From: Eurosta solidaginis
Lineage: Eukaryota > Arthropoda > Insecta > Diptera > Tephritidae
NCBI RefSeq assembly: GCF_040869045.1
Contig: NC_090321.1
Coordinates: 134,655,689 to 134,719,688 of the forward strand
Reading direction: 5' to 3'
Length of the DNA: 64,000 nt
Part shown: piece after piece, positions 22,553-32,905 of the stretch
How positions within the stretch are numbered: position 1 is the stretch's first letter
How the letters are laid out: every line of letters starts with the position of its first letter
Notes under the pieces: model-generated
The model's database searches: none
Told to the model about the DNA's origin: nothing
Seen by the model: only the letters and a program-made list of their open reading frames with translations
Made by a program: the position numbers and the translations under genes

Positions 22553-22796
22553 TACATAAAGCTGTTTATCTGGATTTTCTAAACTTTGAAAAAAACTAAA
22601 AGGGCTAAAAAATTTCTAAAAAAAAAGTTGGAAAAAGCTTAAAGCCAAATCCCAACTTTTAAACGGAGAAAAAAAATGGCAACACAGCCTCCCACCGCTG
22701 GAATTACCAAGGGGTAGAAATTTAAATTTCCTTGGTGTTATCGATTGAAGCCAGCGACTGACGCGCCTCGTTGGACGTTTAAACTGTTAAGGGCGA

Positions 22797-22987
22797 ATTA
22801 ATGGTGACTTATAACCATAAAGCCATAACCAGATAAAACAGCTGATCGAACCTACCTTATGGAAATCAATGTAGTGGATTAATGGTGCCATACCATACTG
22901 CTAATGCCACAACCATACCATAGCCAACCAATTGGTTTTTGGTTTCTCGCCATACCAAAACCTAAAAATATTTGAGTTGGTGAATTT
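22797..22987. mobile_element. MITE (ATTAATGGTG family), left half only
   Basis: Matches the left part of the intact MITE at 29496-29828. It is cut at the duplication junction (22988), where the LINE-derived start of unit 2 follows. Confirms that the duplication broke through this MITE. Confidence 0.8.
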
Positions 22988-23110
22988 AATAACTCCGTCC
23001 TCTTGGCAAATACTAGAAGCTTCCTAGGACTTAAGCCACTTGCTGCTTCTAGATCTGACAGCTGTATCACTCCTAATAGCTGGAGTCTTAGCCTGGCAAG
23101 TGCAGGGCAC
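22988..23110 (-). mobile_element. LINE 3' fragment, truncated copy in unit 2
   Basis: Duplicate of 16285-16407. The 3' untranslated end present in unit 1's neighbourhood (16156-16284) is missing, as expected for a breakpoint inside the LINE. Confidence 0.85.
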
Positions 23111-23111
23111 T

Positions 23112-23248
23112 AATTGTTGTTTTTGTCCACAGTTCCTGAGGATGATCTCAGAATGAGATCGAAATATCGACCAAATAAAATTGAAATATAAACATTTAAA
23201 CTGTGTTTCAATTTTTTAAACTGTCTCGAGTTGATTATTAATTTCAAA
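23112..23248 (+). mobile_element. Penelope tail with hammerhead-like fold, unit 2
   Basis: Exact duplicate of 16409-16545, including arms, CTGAGGA, the GATCTC/GAGATC hairpin and GAAA (23128-23205). No Penelope coding sequence accompanies it here. Confidence 0.75.
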
Positions 23249-23890
23249 CTAAGCTGATTGGTGGCGGAGTCATTAAAGTTGAAAGCATTAGCCAAACTGA
23301 TTGCAACTTTTCTCGAGAATTTTAACACTACGAACATTTCTCAGAGTATTTTTGACATTACCACGAACGAATTACACAAACAAATTACATGGAGTTTGTA
23401 TGTATGTCCGCTCGCTGTTACCACCTTACGGCTTCACCATGGCTATAGCATTGCCAGCACAATTCAAACATACAGTATCACGTTTTTGTTAACGTTTTTA
23501 ACGTTAACGAAAGCTTTTCGTTTCGGTTAAAAACGAGATACAATTTATCTTGATAATTTCTTTATCGATAATATTTCGAAGTGTTTCAACGGAAACGGTG
23601 GACATTTTTTGATAAACGATTAGCTCAACGTTAAGGTGCATCCCTGCTTTGAAATCTCTGGCTTATTTTTCTGGAAAATTAACTTCTGGCAGGATCGCCA
23701 ATTATCGTCAAATATATATAATTACTTATTTAAATATTTAAAAATTAAATTTTATTATTTGAAATTTCTTTATTTTACAAATTCCACAATTCAACAATTC
23801 TTTTAAAATGAAAAACTTCAACTGCAAATTTTTTCAAAATATTTTAAAATTTAAAGAAAATATATTGAGCATAAATTATTTATAACATAT

Positions 23891-25039
23891 CGTCGCCCGC
23901 TTGCCAGAAGCATGAATGTGCCAAAATGAAAATGTTGGGAAATCGAGTTTCAAAGTTTATTGCTCTCTCAAAATTCGAGGAGTTAGTTTCTAGTGTAAAA
24001 ATGTACTTATATATTATACTCGCACTATGCTCCTTTAACTGAGATAATTCTTCTGCTCGCATCCCATCTATTCTTCGAGATTTAGCATATTCATTTTTCT
24101 GGCATAATAAAAATTTAAAAAGCTGATATATTTTTTGTTAACATATCTATACAAAAAAATTTGCTTAATCTGCTCATGCTTTCTATGCATTTTGATGCGC
24201 TGAATCCGGATAAGCTATAAGAATTGGCCCAACTGATAATGGTATGGCCTTAACCTCAAAAGACGTAAAAAAATCACTGCATATTGATTTTTAAATAACG
24301 TTAGGGCCAAGCCAAGACCTGCTAGGCCAATTCAATTGGCGGATTGGGATTAGCAGCATCACAGTTCTTGGGAAAACATCCGCGGCTTTGACTTATCGAA
24401 AGTATGTATGTAAATGAAAAAAGTTACACATTCAATTCAATATCATATACACTAATGTGTTTTTATTTAAGATATTATTGCAAACATAGAACTAGTTCTT
24501 ATTCTCATCAGAATTACAATCTTCTGAAATGTTGGGTTCGGGAAAAGTGTTGCCCTCAAAATTTTTATAAAAAGAATGATATTATTTTGGTATAACCAGT
24601 TTTTCACAAATTTTTCCAAGTATTCTAGTTTTGTTTCGGCTTCGAATATACCGGTTTGGCTTCATTTAAAAAACTATTATTTTTAGGATATTAATCTATT
24701 AAAAATTCTTCATCGGTGTAATTTTTTTTTGAAGAATACCAGGCACGTATACTCGAACGATGGAACATACGAATATGTGCTGTTCTTATTTTTTTGAAAA
24801 AATTGTTTAGCCATATCAACGAATGTGTCATACAATATGCCACATTCATTTTTCTGGCTCAGCTTTGTGTGATTGAATTTTACATTCGTGAAAATGGCAT
24901 TGCAAATTATTGGGGTTTCCATGTACGTAGGAAGCTCTAGATTTAAGTAGACTCCAGAGAATCTAAAGGGTAATCCAAAGAGGCCTCCAACACAAAATCG
25001 GAAAAATTGCACATTCATGCTTCTGGCTAGCGGGCGACG
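23891..25039. mobile_element. 1149-bp TIR DNA transposon, unit 2
   Basis: Duplicate of 17188-18336 with the same TIRs and ATAT flanks. In this copy the internal ORF (24710-25018) is open. Confidence 0.75.
24710..25018 (-). CDS. Unrecognised protein of the 1149-bp element
   Basis: Frame of 102 codons on the minus strand starting MNVQFFRFCVGG, just inside the right TIR. The longer open frame to 25075 reads through the TIR and flanking LTR, so the inner ATG is preferred. Contains FTNVKFNHTKLSQKNECGIL and an aromatic, Lys-rich C-terminus. No known domain, signal peptide or membrane segment is clear. A further short frame near the left TIR (minus strand, at the position matching 17400-17180 in unit 1) includes KSRRIDGMRAEELSQLKEH and could be another exon. 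Probably a transposase remnant; a chance frame is possible. Confidence 0.3.
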   Translation of the reverse strand: MNVQFFRFCVGGLFGLPFRFSGVYLNLELPTYMETPIICNAIFTNVKFNHTKLSQKNECGILYDTFVDMAKQFFQKNKNSTYSYVPSFEYTCLVFFKKKLHR

Positions 25040-25555
25040 ATATATAAGTGGTAAAATGAACAAGTACCACCACATTTACAACATTTATGTATATGTATAC
25101 TAGAAAATAAAGGAAGAGAATACGACAATCCTAAGCGAATTTATTGTCATATCGCATATCTAGTACCTCGAAATGAAACTAAACTAATGCATTTATCGGG
25201 TTCTCATACTTAACACCAAGCGATATGTGTACTTCATTTATATTCATTCTAGCGAAAATTTCTTCAGCCGAAATTTGCTACTTCTCTCAAAATTAAATCT
25301 CATTTTGCTTTCTTAATTTTTAAAAATTATCAGCTTAGCGAGCAGAACTAAAATTAAAGCGCCGGTCAGCGTCAACCGAAGACGGTGAAAACGGCTCTTA
25401 ATATGTTTAATGTGGCATTATTTGCATTTTTGCTTGTCATGGAATTTCAATTTGCTCATCACAATGCATTTCTCAACACATCCAAGGTTTTTCTCAACAC
25501 ATCCAATTCTTTGTCGTATTATATGGGCTTACCTTAATTATACATAAGCTAATCA

Positions 25556-25703
25556 AAATTATGCGAAAACGTGCAAATACTGGCGTATGTTTACGACATT
25601 GATATCAAGGGCCTGAGTACCCGCTTCGTAAGTTCTGCTTACTCCAAACTGGAAAAAGAAGTGAAAAAGATGGATTTGAGGATGAAAGAGGACACATACA
25701 GCG
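25556..25703 (+). pseudogene. RTE-type RT fragment, unit 2
   Basis: Duplicate of 18853-19000, with the same altered YVYD catalytic site. Confidence 0.6.
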
Positions 25704-25938
25704 CACTTGCGACTTAGCAGCCAAGCCACTTTATTTGGGAACCCCGAAGGTTTTGGGGGGTTATCGATGTTGATGGTCCTTTGACGGATACAGATCCGGT
25801 ACGTTCCGGTAACAAAGCACCATGAAGGTACTAGCCCGACCGTCTCGGGAACGATTAATATGACCACATTAAACCTACTAGGCCATCCCGCCTCCCCACC
25901 CACTAGTGCCATGAGGAACTTTTTTATTTATTTATTTA

Positions 25939-27291
25939 CTAGCAGACCCGGCAGACGTTGTTCTGCCCTAAATTTGGTTTATCTGCATACATTTTAATAA
26001 GCTTTTTCCGTCTAACTCTGCCCTCCCCCCTCTACACTTTTTCATAATCTTTTTATTCGCTCTTCCCTCCGTCTTTTTCGCTTCATCTATCTCCATTTCG
26101 TCTCATTCGATCTCTTTCTCAGTCTCCTTCTATCTTTTCGCTCCTCTCAATTTTTTCTCATTCTTCTTCATCCCTTTTGCCAGTCCCAGAGGGTGGTATG
26201 TATTTTGTTCCAGTCCCATTCCGAGTCTCAGTCCCACTCCGAGTCTCAGTCTCAGTATCAGTCCCAGTCATAGTCCTAATCCCAGTCCCAGTCCGTCTCT
26301 GGTCTACTTCCCGGAAAAAAGCATCGTAAGTACTAATATAAGCACATTTATATACCAAATTTCAGGCAAATCGAATAGGACGTATGAAAATAGGTATGTG
26401 GGTATTATTAATTCATGTCTTTATTTCGGCTTCGCATATTTATCAGTTTGCCAGGTTGATGCGACTAAATCGATTATCACAATGAAAATTACTTTAAAGC
26501 TCTCAGCAACAGCTTTCATTTGATATCCATAATACACACATTCTAGGTGTATCCGGGTCCATATTTTGGCCTATATCTCGAGACCCTAGTCACCCAGCGG
26601 TGTAAAACTTACTATGTCTAACGCACACATCAACAGCTTCAATTTGATACCCATAATGTAAAAACACATTCTAGGTGTATCCGGGTCCACGTTTTGGCCT
26701 ATATCTCGAGACCCTAGTCACCCAGCGGTGTAAAACTTACTATGTACTAAAGCACACATCAACAGCTTCAATTTAATACCCATAATGTAAAAACACATTC
26801 TAGGTGTATCCGGGTCCATGTTTTGCCCTATGTCTCGAGACCCTAGTCACCCAGCGGTGTAAAACTTACTCTGTACTGAAGCATACATCAACAGCTTCAA
26901 TGTGATACCCATAATGTAAAAACACATTTTAGGTGTATCCGGGTCCACGTTTTGGCCTATATCTTGAGACCCTAGTCACCCAGCGGCATAAAACTTACTC
27001 TATACTAAAGCACACATCAACAGCTTCAATTTGATACCAATAATGTAAAAACACATCCTAGTGTTACCCTGATCCACGTTTTGGCCAATATCTCGAGACC
27101 CTAGTCACCAATAGGTATGAAAATTACCCTGTACTAAAGCACTCATCAACAGCTTCAATTTGATACCCATAATGTAAAAACACTGTTTAGGCGTTCACGG
27201 GCCCGCGTTTTGGCCTATATCTCGAGACCCTAGTCACCCAGGGGCTAAGAAAGTACTTTTATCGGAACCTGCCTTTGAAAGCAGATACAGA
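25939..27291 (-). mobile_element. Helitron-like element with 129-bp repeats, unit 2
   Basis: Duplicate of 19236-20592 with CTAG at 25939-25942 and the same hairpin. It lacks a 4-bp GCAT near 26430. The six 129-bp repeats are at about 26494-27259. Confidence 0.6.
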
Positions 27292-27306
27292 TAGCGGCCT
27301 TCCCTC

Positions 27307-29386
27307 CAGTGTTGCCAGAACTTTTTCAGAGAAAAGGCTAGAGACAGAAATAAAAAGCTAAACAAGGCTAAATAACAATTTTTAAGGCATTTTATTAATT
27401 TTTTTCATAAAAGACATAACACAATAAAAATTTTATTTAATTTTTACTCCAATTTCATAAAAAATAAAAAAAAATAGTTAGCAGGTGATATCTGTGTTTT
27501 ATAAATAAAACTCCACTATAGTCTATAAGTTTTCATTATACGTTTGAGATAAATAGTATTTTATAATTTATTTAATAATTTGGGAAAAAAAAACACGTGA
27601 CATCAGGACGGACAAAGCGACAGCTGTTTCGATTATACCTTGTAAATCTCTTCAAAGCCTTTTCTCCCGGGAGTGGGAGTAGAACCCGCACTCCTACGAT
27701 AGTTGAAATGGTTACAAACGCATTCAGCTACGTCATGCCTTACCTGTTGTAAAGTTTTTCCCAATTGCCTTCTTTTTGCATATTTTAATCTTTTACACAT
27801 TGCATACTTCGTATGCAATTGTGTTAAAGCTATGCTTGGTTCGGCGGTTTTCAAAGAAACTTTGGTTTTGTTGCTGTGTTTGTTCTATTTATAGAACTAC
27901 AACGAATTAACTAATTTTGTCTGTTTGTATGATTTTAATCGGGGATTGCCCCTATTGCTTTTTTAAATGTACATATGAAAACATTTATTTGAAGCAATTT
28001 TTTTAATTTTATAAATTATTTAATAATTTGGGAAAAATTTAAACAACGTGACATCAGGACGGACAAGGCGACAGCTGTTTCGATTATACCTTGTAAATCT
28101 CTTCAAAGCCTTTTCTCCCGGGAGTGGGAGTCGAACCCCACTCCTACGATAGTTGAAATGGTTACAAACGCATTCAGCTACGTCATGCCTTAGTTGTTGT
28201 AAAGGAATTTGAATAAAGGAATTTGAAGTCAGATGGTGTCTTATTATAAGTCCAAGCAATTTTGCATGTGCAATAAAAGTTATAATAAGGTTATACTATG
28301 GTACCCCAATCCTTATTCAACCTCGTTATTATAACAGCTTATGTAAGCCAGATTTAGGGTGGGCTATATAATAAGCCTTATATAAAAGGTTCTAATTCAG
28401 CAAGTATTTTTTTATAATTAGGCCTTATGTAAGTAAGCGTTATTTTTTGTAGGTCCATAAGCCTTTTAATAAAGTTTTTATATTCTACCTTATGGCTTAT
28501 AATAATTCCTTATGTAAGTTTTACTTTATATGAACTATAAACCTTACACTCAACGGTATCTTTCAAATAAATATTATGCCTGTTAACATAAGTACAGAAA
28601 AGCAAGGAGTTATCCCATTCGTGTGGATGCGATTTGCAACTGGTCATTTTACATATGTATCATTGCATAGCTTTTTGTCTACATGTGGACTTAGAAACCC
28701 AGTTAAATGTTTCTGAAATCAAAAATTCAATTTCGCACGGAAGCGGTTTCAAAGCAGATGAAACAGTCATAGAATCGACTGGCAAACACACGGAATGAAA
28801 ATGATATTAGATTGATGTTGCTTTAATAAATTTTCTATTTCTCGATTTCTGCCAACCATTATGCCTCAATTTTTTTTAAATCTATCCTAAATTCATTCGA
28901 TGTTCTTAAAATAAATAAATAAATAAATGTAAGGCACAATAACCTCCGAAGAGATTTTAGGCCGAGCTTTTTAATTTTTCCTACAAATTGGCCGGACGGG
29001 ACCTACTAGTTTTATGCCGACTCCGAACGGCATCTGCGAGGCAGATGAGTTTTCACTGAGAACTTTTCACGGCAGAAATACATTCGAAGTGCTTGCCAAA
29101 CACTGCCGAGGGCGAACCCGCTTAGAAAAATTTGCTTCTAATTAAAAACCCTTATTTCTAAAATTTTGCTGTTTGTTTACCCGGGGTGTGAACCCAGAGC
29201 ATACGGTGTAGTAGGCGGAGCACGCTACCATCACACCACGGTGGTCGTGTCTACATAAAGCTGTTTATCTGGATTTTCTAAACTTTGAAAAAAACTAAAA
29301 GGGCTAAAAAATTTCTAAAAAAAAAGTTGGAAAAAGCTTAAAGCCAAATCCCAACTTTTAAACGGAGAAAAAAAATGGCAACACAG
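27307..29386. mobile_element. hAT-type non-autonomous element, unit 2
   Basis: Duplicate of 20608-22687 with nested SINE type B copies at 27560-27754 and 28008-28204 and SINE type A at 28929-29251, all on the minus strand. Confidence 0.75.
28929..29251 (-). mobile_element. tRNA-derived SINE, type A, copy 3 (unit 2)
   Basis: Duplicate of 22230-22552 through the tandem duplication, not an independent insertion. Confidence 0.82.
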
Positions 29387-29495
29387 CCTCCCACCGCTGG
29401 AATTACCAAGGGGTAGAAATTTAAATTTCCTTGGTGTTATCGATTGAAGCCAGCGACTGACGCGCCTCGTTGGACGTTTAAACTGTTAAGGGCGA

Positions 29496-29828
29496 ATTAA
29501 TGGTGACTTATAACCATAAAGCCATAACCAGATAAAACAGCTGATCGAACCTACCTTATGGAAATCAATGTAGTGGATTAATGGTGCCATACCATACTGC
29601 TAATGCCACAACCATACCATAGCCAACCAATTGGTTTTTGGTTTCTCGCCATACCAAAACCTAAAAATATTTGAGTTGGTGAATTTAATAACTCTTTGTA
29701 GATTTTATTCATTGTTTTGGATATGTTATGACTAAGAGACTTATTTTTTGTGGAATATGTTTGTAATTTTTTGCGTTTTCTTAATTTTTATGAAGTTTTC
29801 ACGATTTTTTGGTTAAGGCACCATTAAT
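29496..29828. mobile_element. MITE, ATTAATGGTG family, intact
   Basis: 333 bp with inverted ends: ATTAATGGTGACTTATAACC on the left and the complement of ATTAATGGTGCCTTAACCA on the right. A same-length copy with the same ends is at 43928-44262. Internal CATACCATA and CCAACCAATTG pieces are shared. It contains the right breakpoint of the 6.7-kb duplication (29687-29694). Confidence 0.75.
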
Positions 29829-30347
29829 CGATCACATTGGAGATGGATATGGATATGTGTATGGTTACGACTATGGCGTTAGGGTTAAGGAAGCTTAATT
29901 TGGACTTTAAGCGCCAATGAAGTAAGTAAGTTTCTTTTATAGAAAGATTTAAACCTTTTGCCTATATAATCATTACTCAGGAATTAGATGATATTTGGTG
30001 GGTATATACACAGTCAAACATATATAATTACGTGCTAGACGTTAATGGTATTTTTCTCTGCGTCACACAATCGTATTCTGAGCGCATAAACCCAAGTTTT
30101 AAACATCGTGTTTTCTTCACAACAGCGCACCCCTATAAGAATACATACATACATACATACAAGTGTTTCAAGCGCACTTATACTAAATAGCATGTATGCA
30201 TGTACATGGGAATCTAATGTACCTACATACAGTCGTGGCAAAAAATATACTTTAAGCACTGCTGGATAGTGATAGAACTTCTAGAAAAGTATCGATACCT
30301 GTACTCGTATAAAATACTCGGATCAAAGTATCGATGCTAGTACTCAT
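29829..30347. other. Unassigned AT-rich DNA with a (CATA)n tract
   Basis: No gene recognised. A CATA microsatellite lies at about 30143-30166. The last 90 bases (30262-30347) consist of repeated GTATCGAT / TACTCG motifs that resume at 36215-36290 and recur at 38035-38175, an old repeat split by the LTR retrotransposon. Confidence 0.6.
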
Positions 30348-30558
30348 TATAGTGTTAACTACTTTGTACTCTTTACTTTAATTTTTAAAATAATTTTAAT
30401 TGAGTATTCGTGTTAAATTAAAAATTTTGAATAACTTCAAAAAAAAAAATTCTAATTAGTTTTGAAAATATTTAAACTCAAAAATAAACAAAAATAAATT
30501 TTATATTGCAAATCAAAATAAAAGAATTTTTTTAAAATATCAACTTGAATGTTGATAT
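30348..30558 (+). repeat. 5' LTR
   Basis: 211 bp, TATAGTGTTAAC...GTTGATAT. Compared with the 3' LTR I see about five substitutions and two 1-bp length changes in A runs. It is short for a gypsy LTR. Confidence 0.88.
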
Positions 30559-30560
30559 AT

Positions 30561-30578
30561 TGGCGATCCTACCAACGA
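30561..30578 (+). promoter_or_regulatory. Primer binding site, tRNA not identified
   Basis: TGGCGATCCTACC starts two bases after the LTR. TGG is the complement of a tRNA CCA end. The remaining bases do not match a tRNA that I can name with confidence. Confidence 0.6.
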
Positions 30579-31897
30579 TCCTGCGCAAATATTTTATTTC
30601 ATTAATGACTGTAATGATTACGAAAATTTCCATTCGCTAATTTTTAATTAAAATACATTTATTATCTGAAACTATATCTGTCCGTGCTTGTATATATAAT
30701 ACCTCGTGCTTGTGATAAATGATTTTTTGAACAAAAAATTTCGCAATTTTAAAGTAACTACTCTGTCATTTTTACAACGACTTAAATAGTTGTGCGAAAC
30801 AGACTAAACGAACAGCTATCAGTTTGTTTACTTAAAATCCAATTTGGAAATACATTCGGCATCAACACAAAATTATGAATTTAGTGATTATAATACGAAG
30901 CTATAATTAACTTTAAAATTATTTCGTTTTGAAGGTGCTTAGAACATTTACTATTGTGAAAATAAGTGAAAGTCCATAGACATTCGTAGATGGACTGTAT
31001 GGAAACACCCGAAAACGGAACAAAATAGTTTAACCAATTGTTAAAACTTTTAAAGAAACAATAAAAAATTAAAAAGTAAAATCATAGTACCATAATTGTA
31101 AATCGCACATCGATTTAAAAAAAAAAAATGAAACTTAAATATACTTCAATTAATAAACAATATTTTGTGCAAATTGCATATAACAGTCGCCGTAAATTCT
31201 ATATACGAAACAAAAACAAAAAATAAGTGCGGACATTCAAACAAAAACATAAAGTACTTATAGCAGAAATTTACTAGTAGACATGCTATAAATTTTATGC
31301 AACATAAATAAAAATAAATTTTTTCTACGAATCGTTAATTAATAAAGAACTCTAAAAAACAACATACTACGCTTAAAACAATGGTTAAGTTTTCCACTTC
31401 ACTACAACAAGAGCTATTACAACAATTTTACGCAAAATACACACAAGAACGGATTTAAAGTATAAGACATCACGATGAAAATGATGAGATTTATAAAGAA
31501 AACAACAAAGCCATTGCATAAACAGCAACAGCAATGAATTTAATTGTTATCACGTCCAAAAAACGCCATTTATTCCCTCAAAATCTCTACAATCATCAAT
31601 GAAATACCTATTAATTTGAATATTTTTTTACTAATTTAATTTTATGTAAGTATAATTTTTATTTTAATATCATATTACAAATTTTCCAATTATAATTTAA
31701 ATTAAAATTTTAAACCTTTTAAACTTTCAAATTTATTTTAAGATTATTATTATATTTTAACAATTTTAATATAAATTATTTAAATTTACTTATTTTTTAT
31801 ATAAAATTAAATATTTTATTTAAATTGTTAACTCCCTTTCCAAAAAAATTTTAAATATTTTCTTATTTTCAAATTTTTCATTTAAATTTCTTTTCAT

Positions 31898-32905
31898 ATG
31901 GTTCTACGTTCACCAATACGAACTCGTAATTTTACAAATTCAGAAAATCAAAATATCAACCATACAAATAACATCATGACTCACAATACAACTCAAAATT
32001 CTAACATTAATACAACACAAAACAACATCTCTAAAACAACACAAAATACTTCAACACAAGATAACTTTACAAATTTTCCTTCTACTAAATCTATTAAATT
32101 ACCACAATTTTGGCAAGATTGTCCTGATGCCTGGTTTTTGCTTGTTGAAGGACAATTTGAAATTAACAATATCAATGATGATAATTTAAAATTTCAAAAT
32201 GTTCTAATTACTCTTCAACGAGATACTATATCTAAAATTTTAGATGTTATTAACCCTCCTCCTCTTTTTAATAAATATGATACAATCAAAAAAATTATAT
32301 GTGAAAGATTTTCTCTTAGCGAAGAAAAACGATTAGAACAATTATTTTCAAAAACTGAACTTGGTGATCGTTCACCATCTGAATTATTCAGATTTATGAA
32401 ATCACTTATAGGTTCTGACTCCATAGTTAGCCAAGAATTACTCTTTAAATTGTGGATTCGTAAATTACCACAAGAAATACAAATTCATTTGACTTCCAAT
32501 AATAATCAAAACAGAGATGAAATTATTATTTTAGCTGACAAACTTTTTGATTTAATCAATAAACCTCATTCTTCCAAATCGCCTGTAGTCACAAGTATTA
32601 ATAATAATATTTTAGAACAATGCGTTAAAAATTTAACTGAATTAACTACGGCTATTTATCAAAATTTAAATAAAATTTCTAATGATATTAATCAATTACA
32701 AATCCGTTCAAGATCTAAAGATAGAAATAGATCTAAATCTCGAAATTTTTCAAGATCAAGAAATTTTTCAAACAATCGTAAATTTAATTCACAAACAACT
32801 ATTTGTGGGTATCACAAAAAATTTAAGAATAACACTCTTAAATGTATACCCCCATGCAATTTTAATCAAAATCATAATTCAAATTGCGAACAAAATTTAA
32901 ACTGA
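31898..32905 (+). CDS. gag: Gag polyprotein of the LTR retrotransposon
   Basis: 335-residue structural protein that forms the particle and packages element RNA. The N-terminal 60 residues are Asn/Thr-rich. A central capsid-like region follows (about 65-230, with [18 protein letters not shown] near 70 and [14 protein letters not shown]). Then a basic Arg/Ser stretch (about 268-295) and a zinc knuckle [18 protein letters not shown] (about 304-321) of C-x2-H type rather than the usual CCHC; this CHCC form is known in the CsRn1 clade. The ORF start [10 protein letters not shown] follows a long AT-rich leader (30561-31897). The stop lies inside the pol frame, with the frameshift site just before it. 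Confidence 0.9.
   Translation: MVLRSPIRTRNFTNSENQNINHTNNIMTHNTTQNSNINTTQNNISKTTQNTSTQDNFTNFPSTKSIKLPQFWQDCPDAWFLLVEGQFEINNINDDNLKFQNVLITLQRDTISKILDVINPPPLFNKYDTIKKIICERFSLSEEKRLEQLFSKTELGDRSPSELFRFMKSLIGSDSIVSQELLFKLWIRKLPQEIQIHLTSNNNQNRDEIIILADKLFDLINKPHSSKSPVVTSINNNILEQCVKNLTELTTAIYQNLNKISNDINQLQIRSRSKDRNRSKSRNFSRSRNFSNNRKFNSQTTICGYHKKFKNNTLKCIPPCNFNQNHNSNCEQNLN

Larger units (their letters stand above)
20608..22687. mobile_element. hAT-type non-autonomous element, unit 1
   Basis: Ends CAGTGTTGCCA (20608) and TGGCAACACAG (22687), the typical hAT terminus. The flanking 8 bases CTTCCCTC and CCTCCCAC agree at 6 of 8. It is the same family as 44847-46429, sharing the subterminal AGAACTTTTTCAGA and the GGCTAAAAAATTTCTAAA side. 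Three SINEs are nested inside (20861-21055, 21309-21505, 22230-22552). No transposase frame. Confidence 0.75.
16285..22987 (+). repeat. 6.7-kb tandem duplication, unit 1
   Basis: Direct repeat unit of 6703 bp, followed at once by unit 2. The bases AATAACTC occur at 16285-16292, 22988-22995 and 29687-29694, that is at start, junction and end, so the junction has 8 bp of microhomology. Differences from unit 2 found by eye: CA/TA-type changes near 17525, A18144 versus C24847, a 4-bp GCAT present near 19727 and absent in unit 2, and G/C near 19983. Confidence 0.92.
22988..29686 (+). repeat. 6.7-kb tandem duplication, unit 2
   Basis: Second unit (6699 bp), almost identical to 16285-22987. Its right end runs on into the other half of a MITE (29496-29828), while unit 1 ends inside that MITE. 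Its left end is joined to the MITE instead of to the upstream LINE sequence. So the parental order is LINE tail, unit, MITE. Contents are those listed for unit 1 at +6703 (before 19727) or +6699 (after). Confidence 0.92.
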
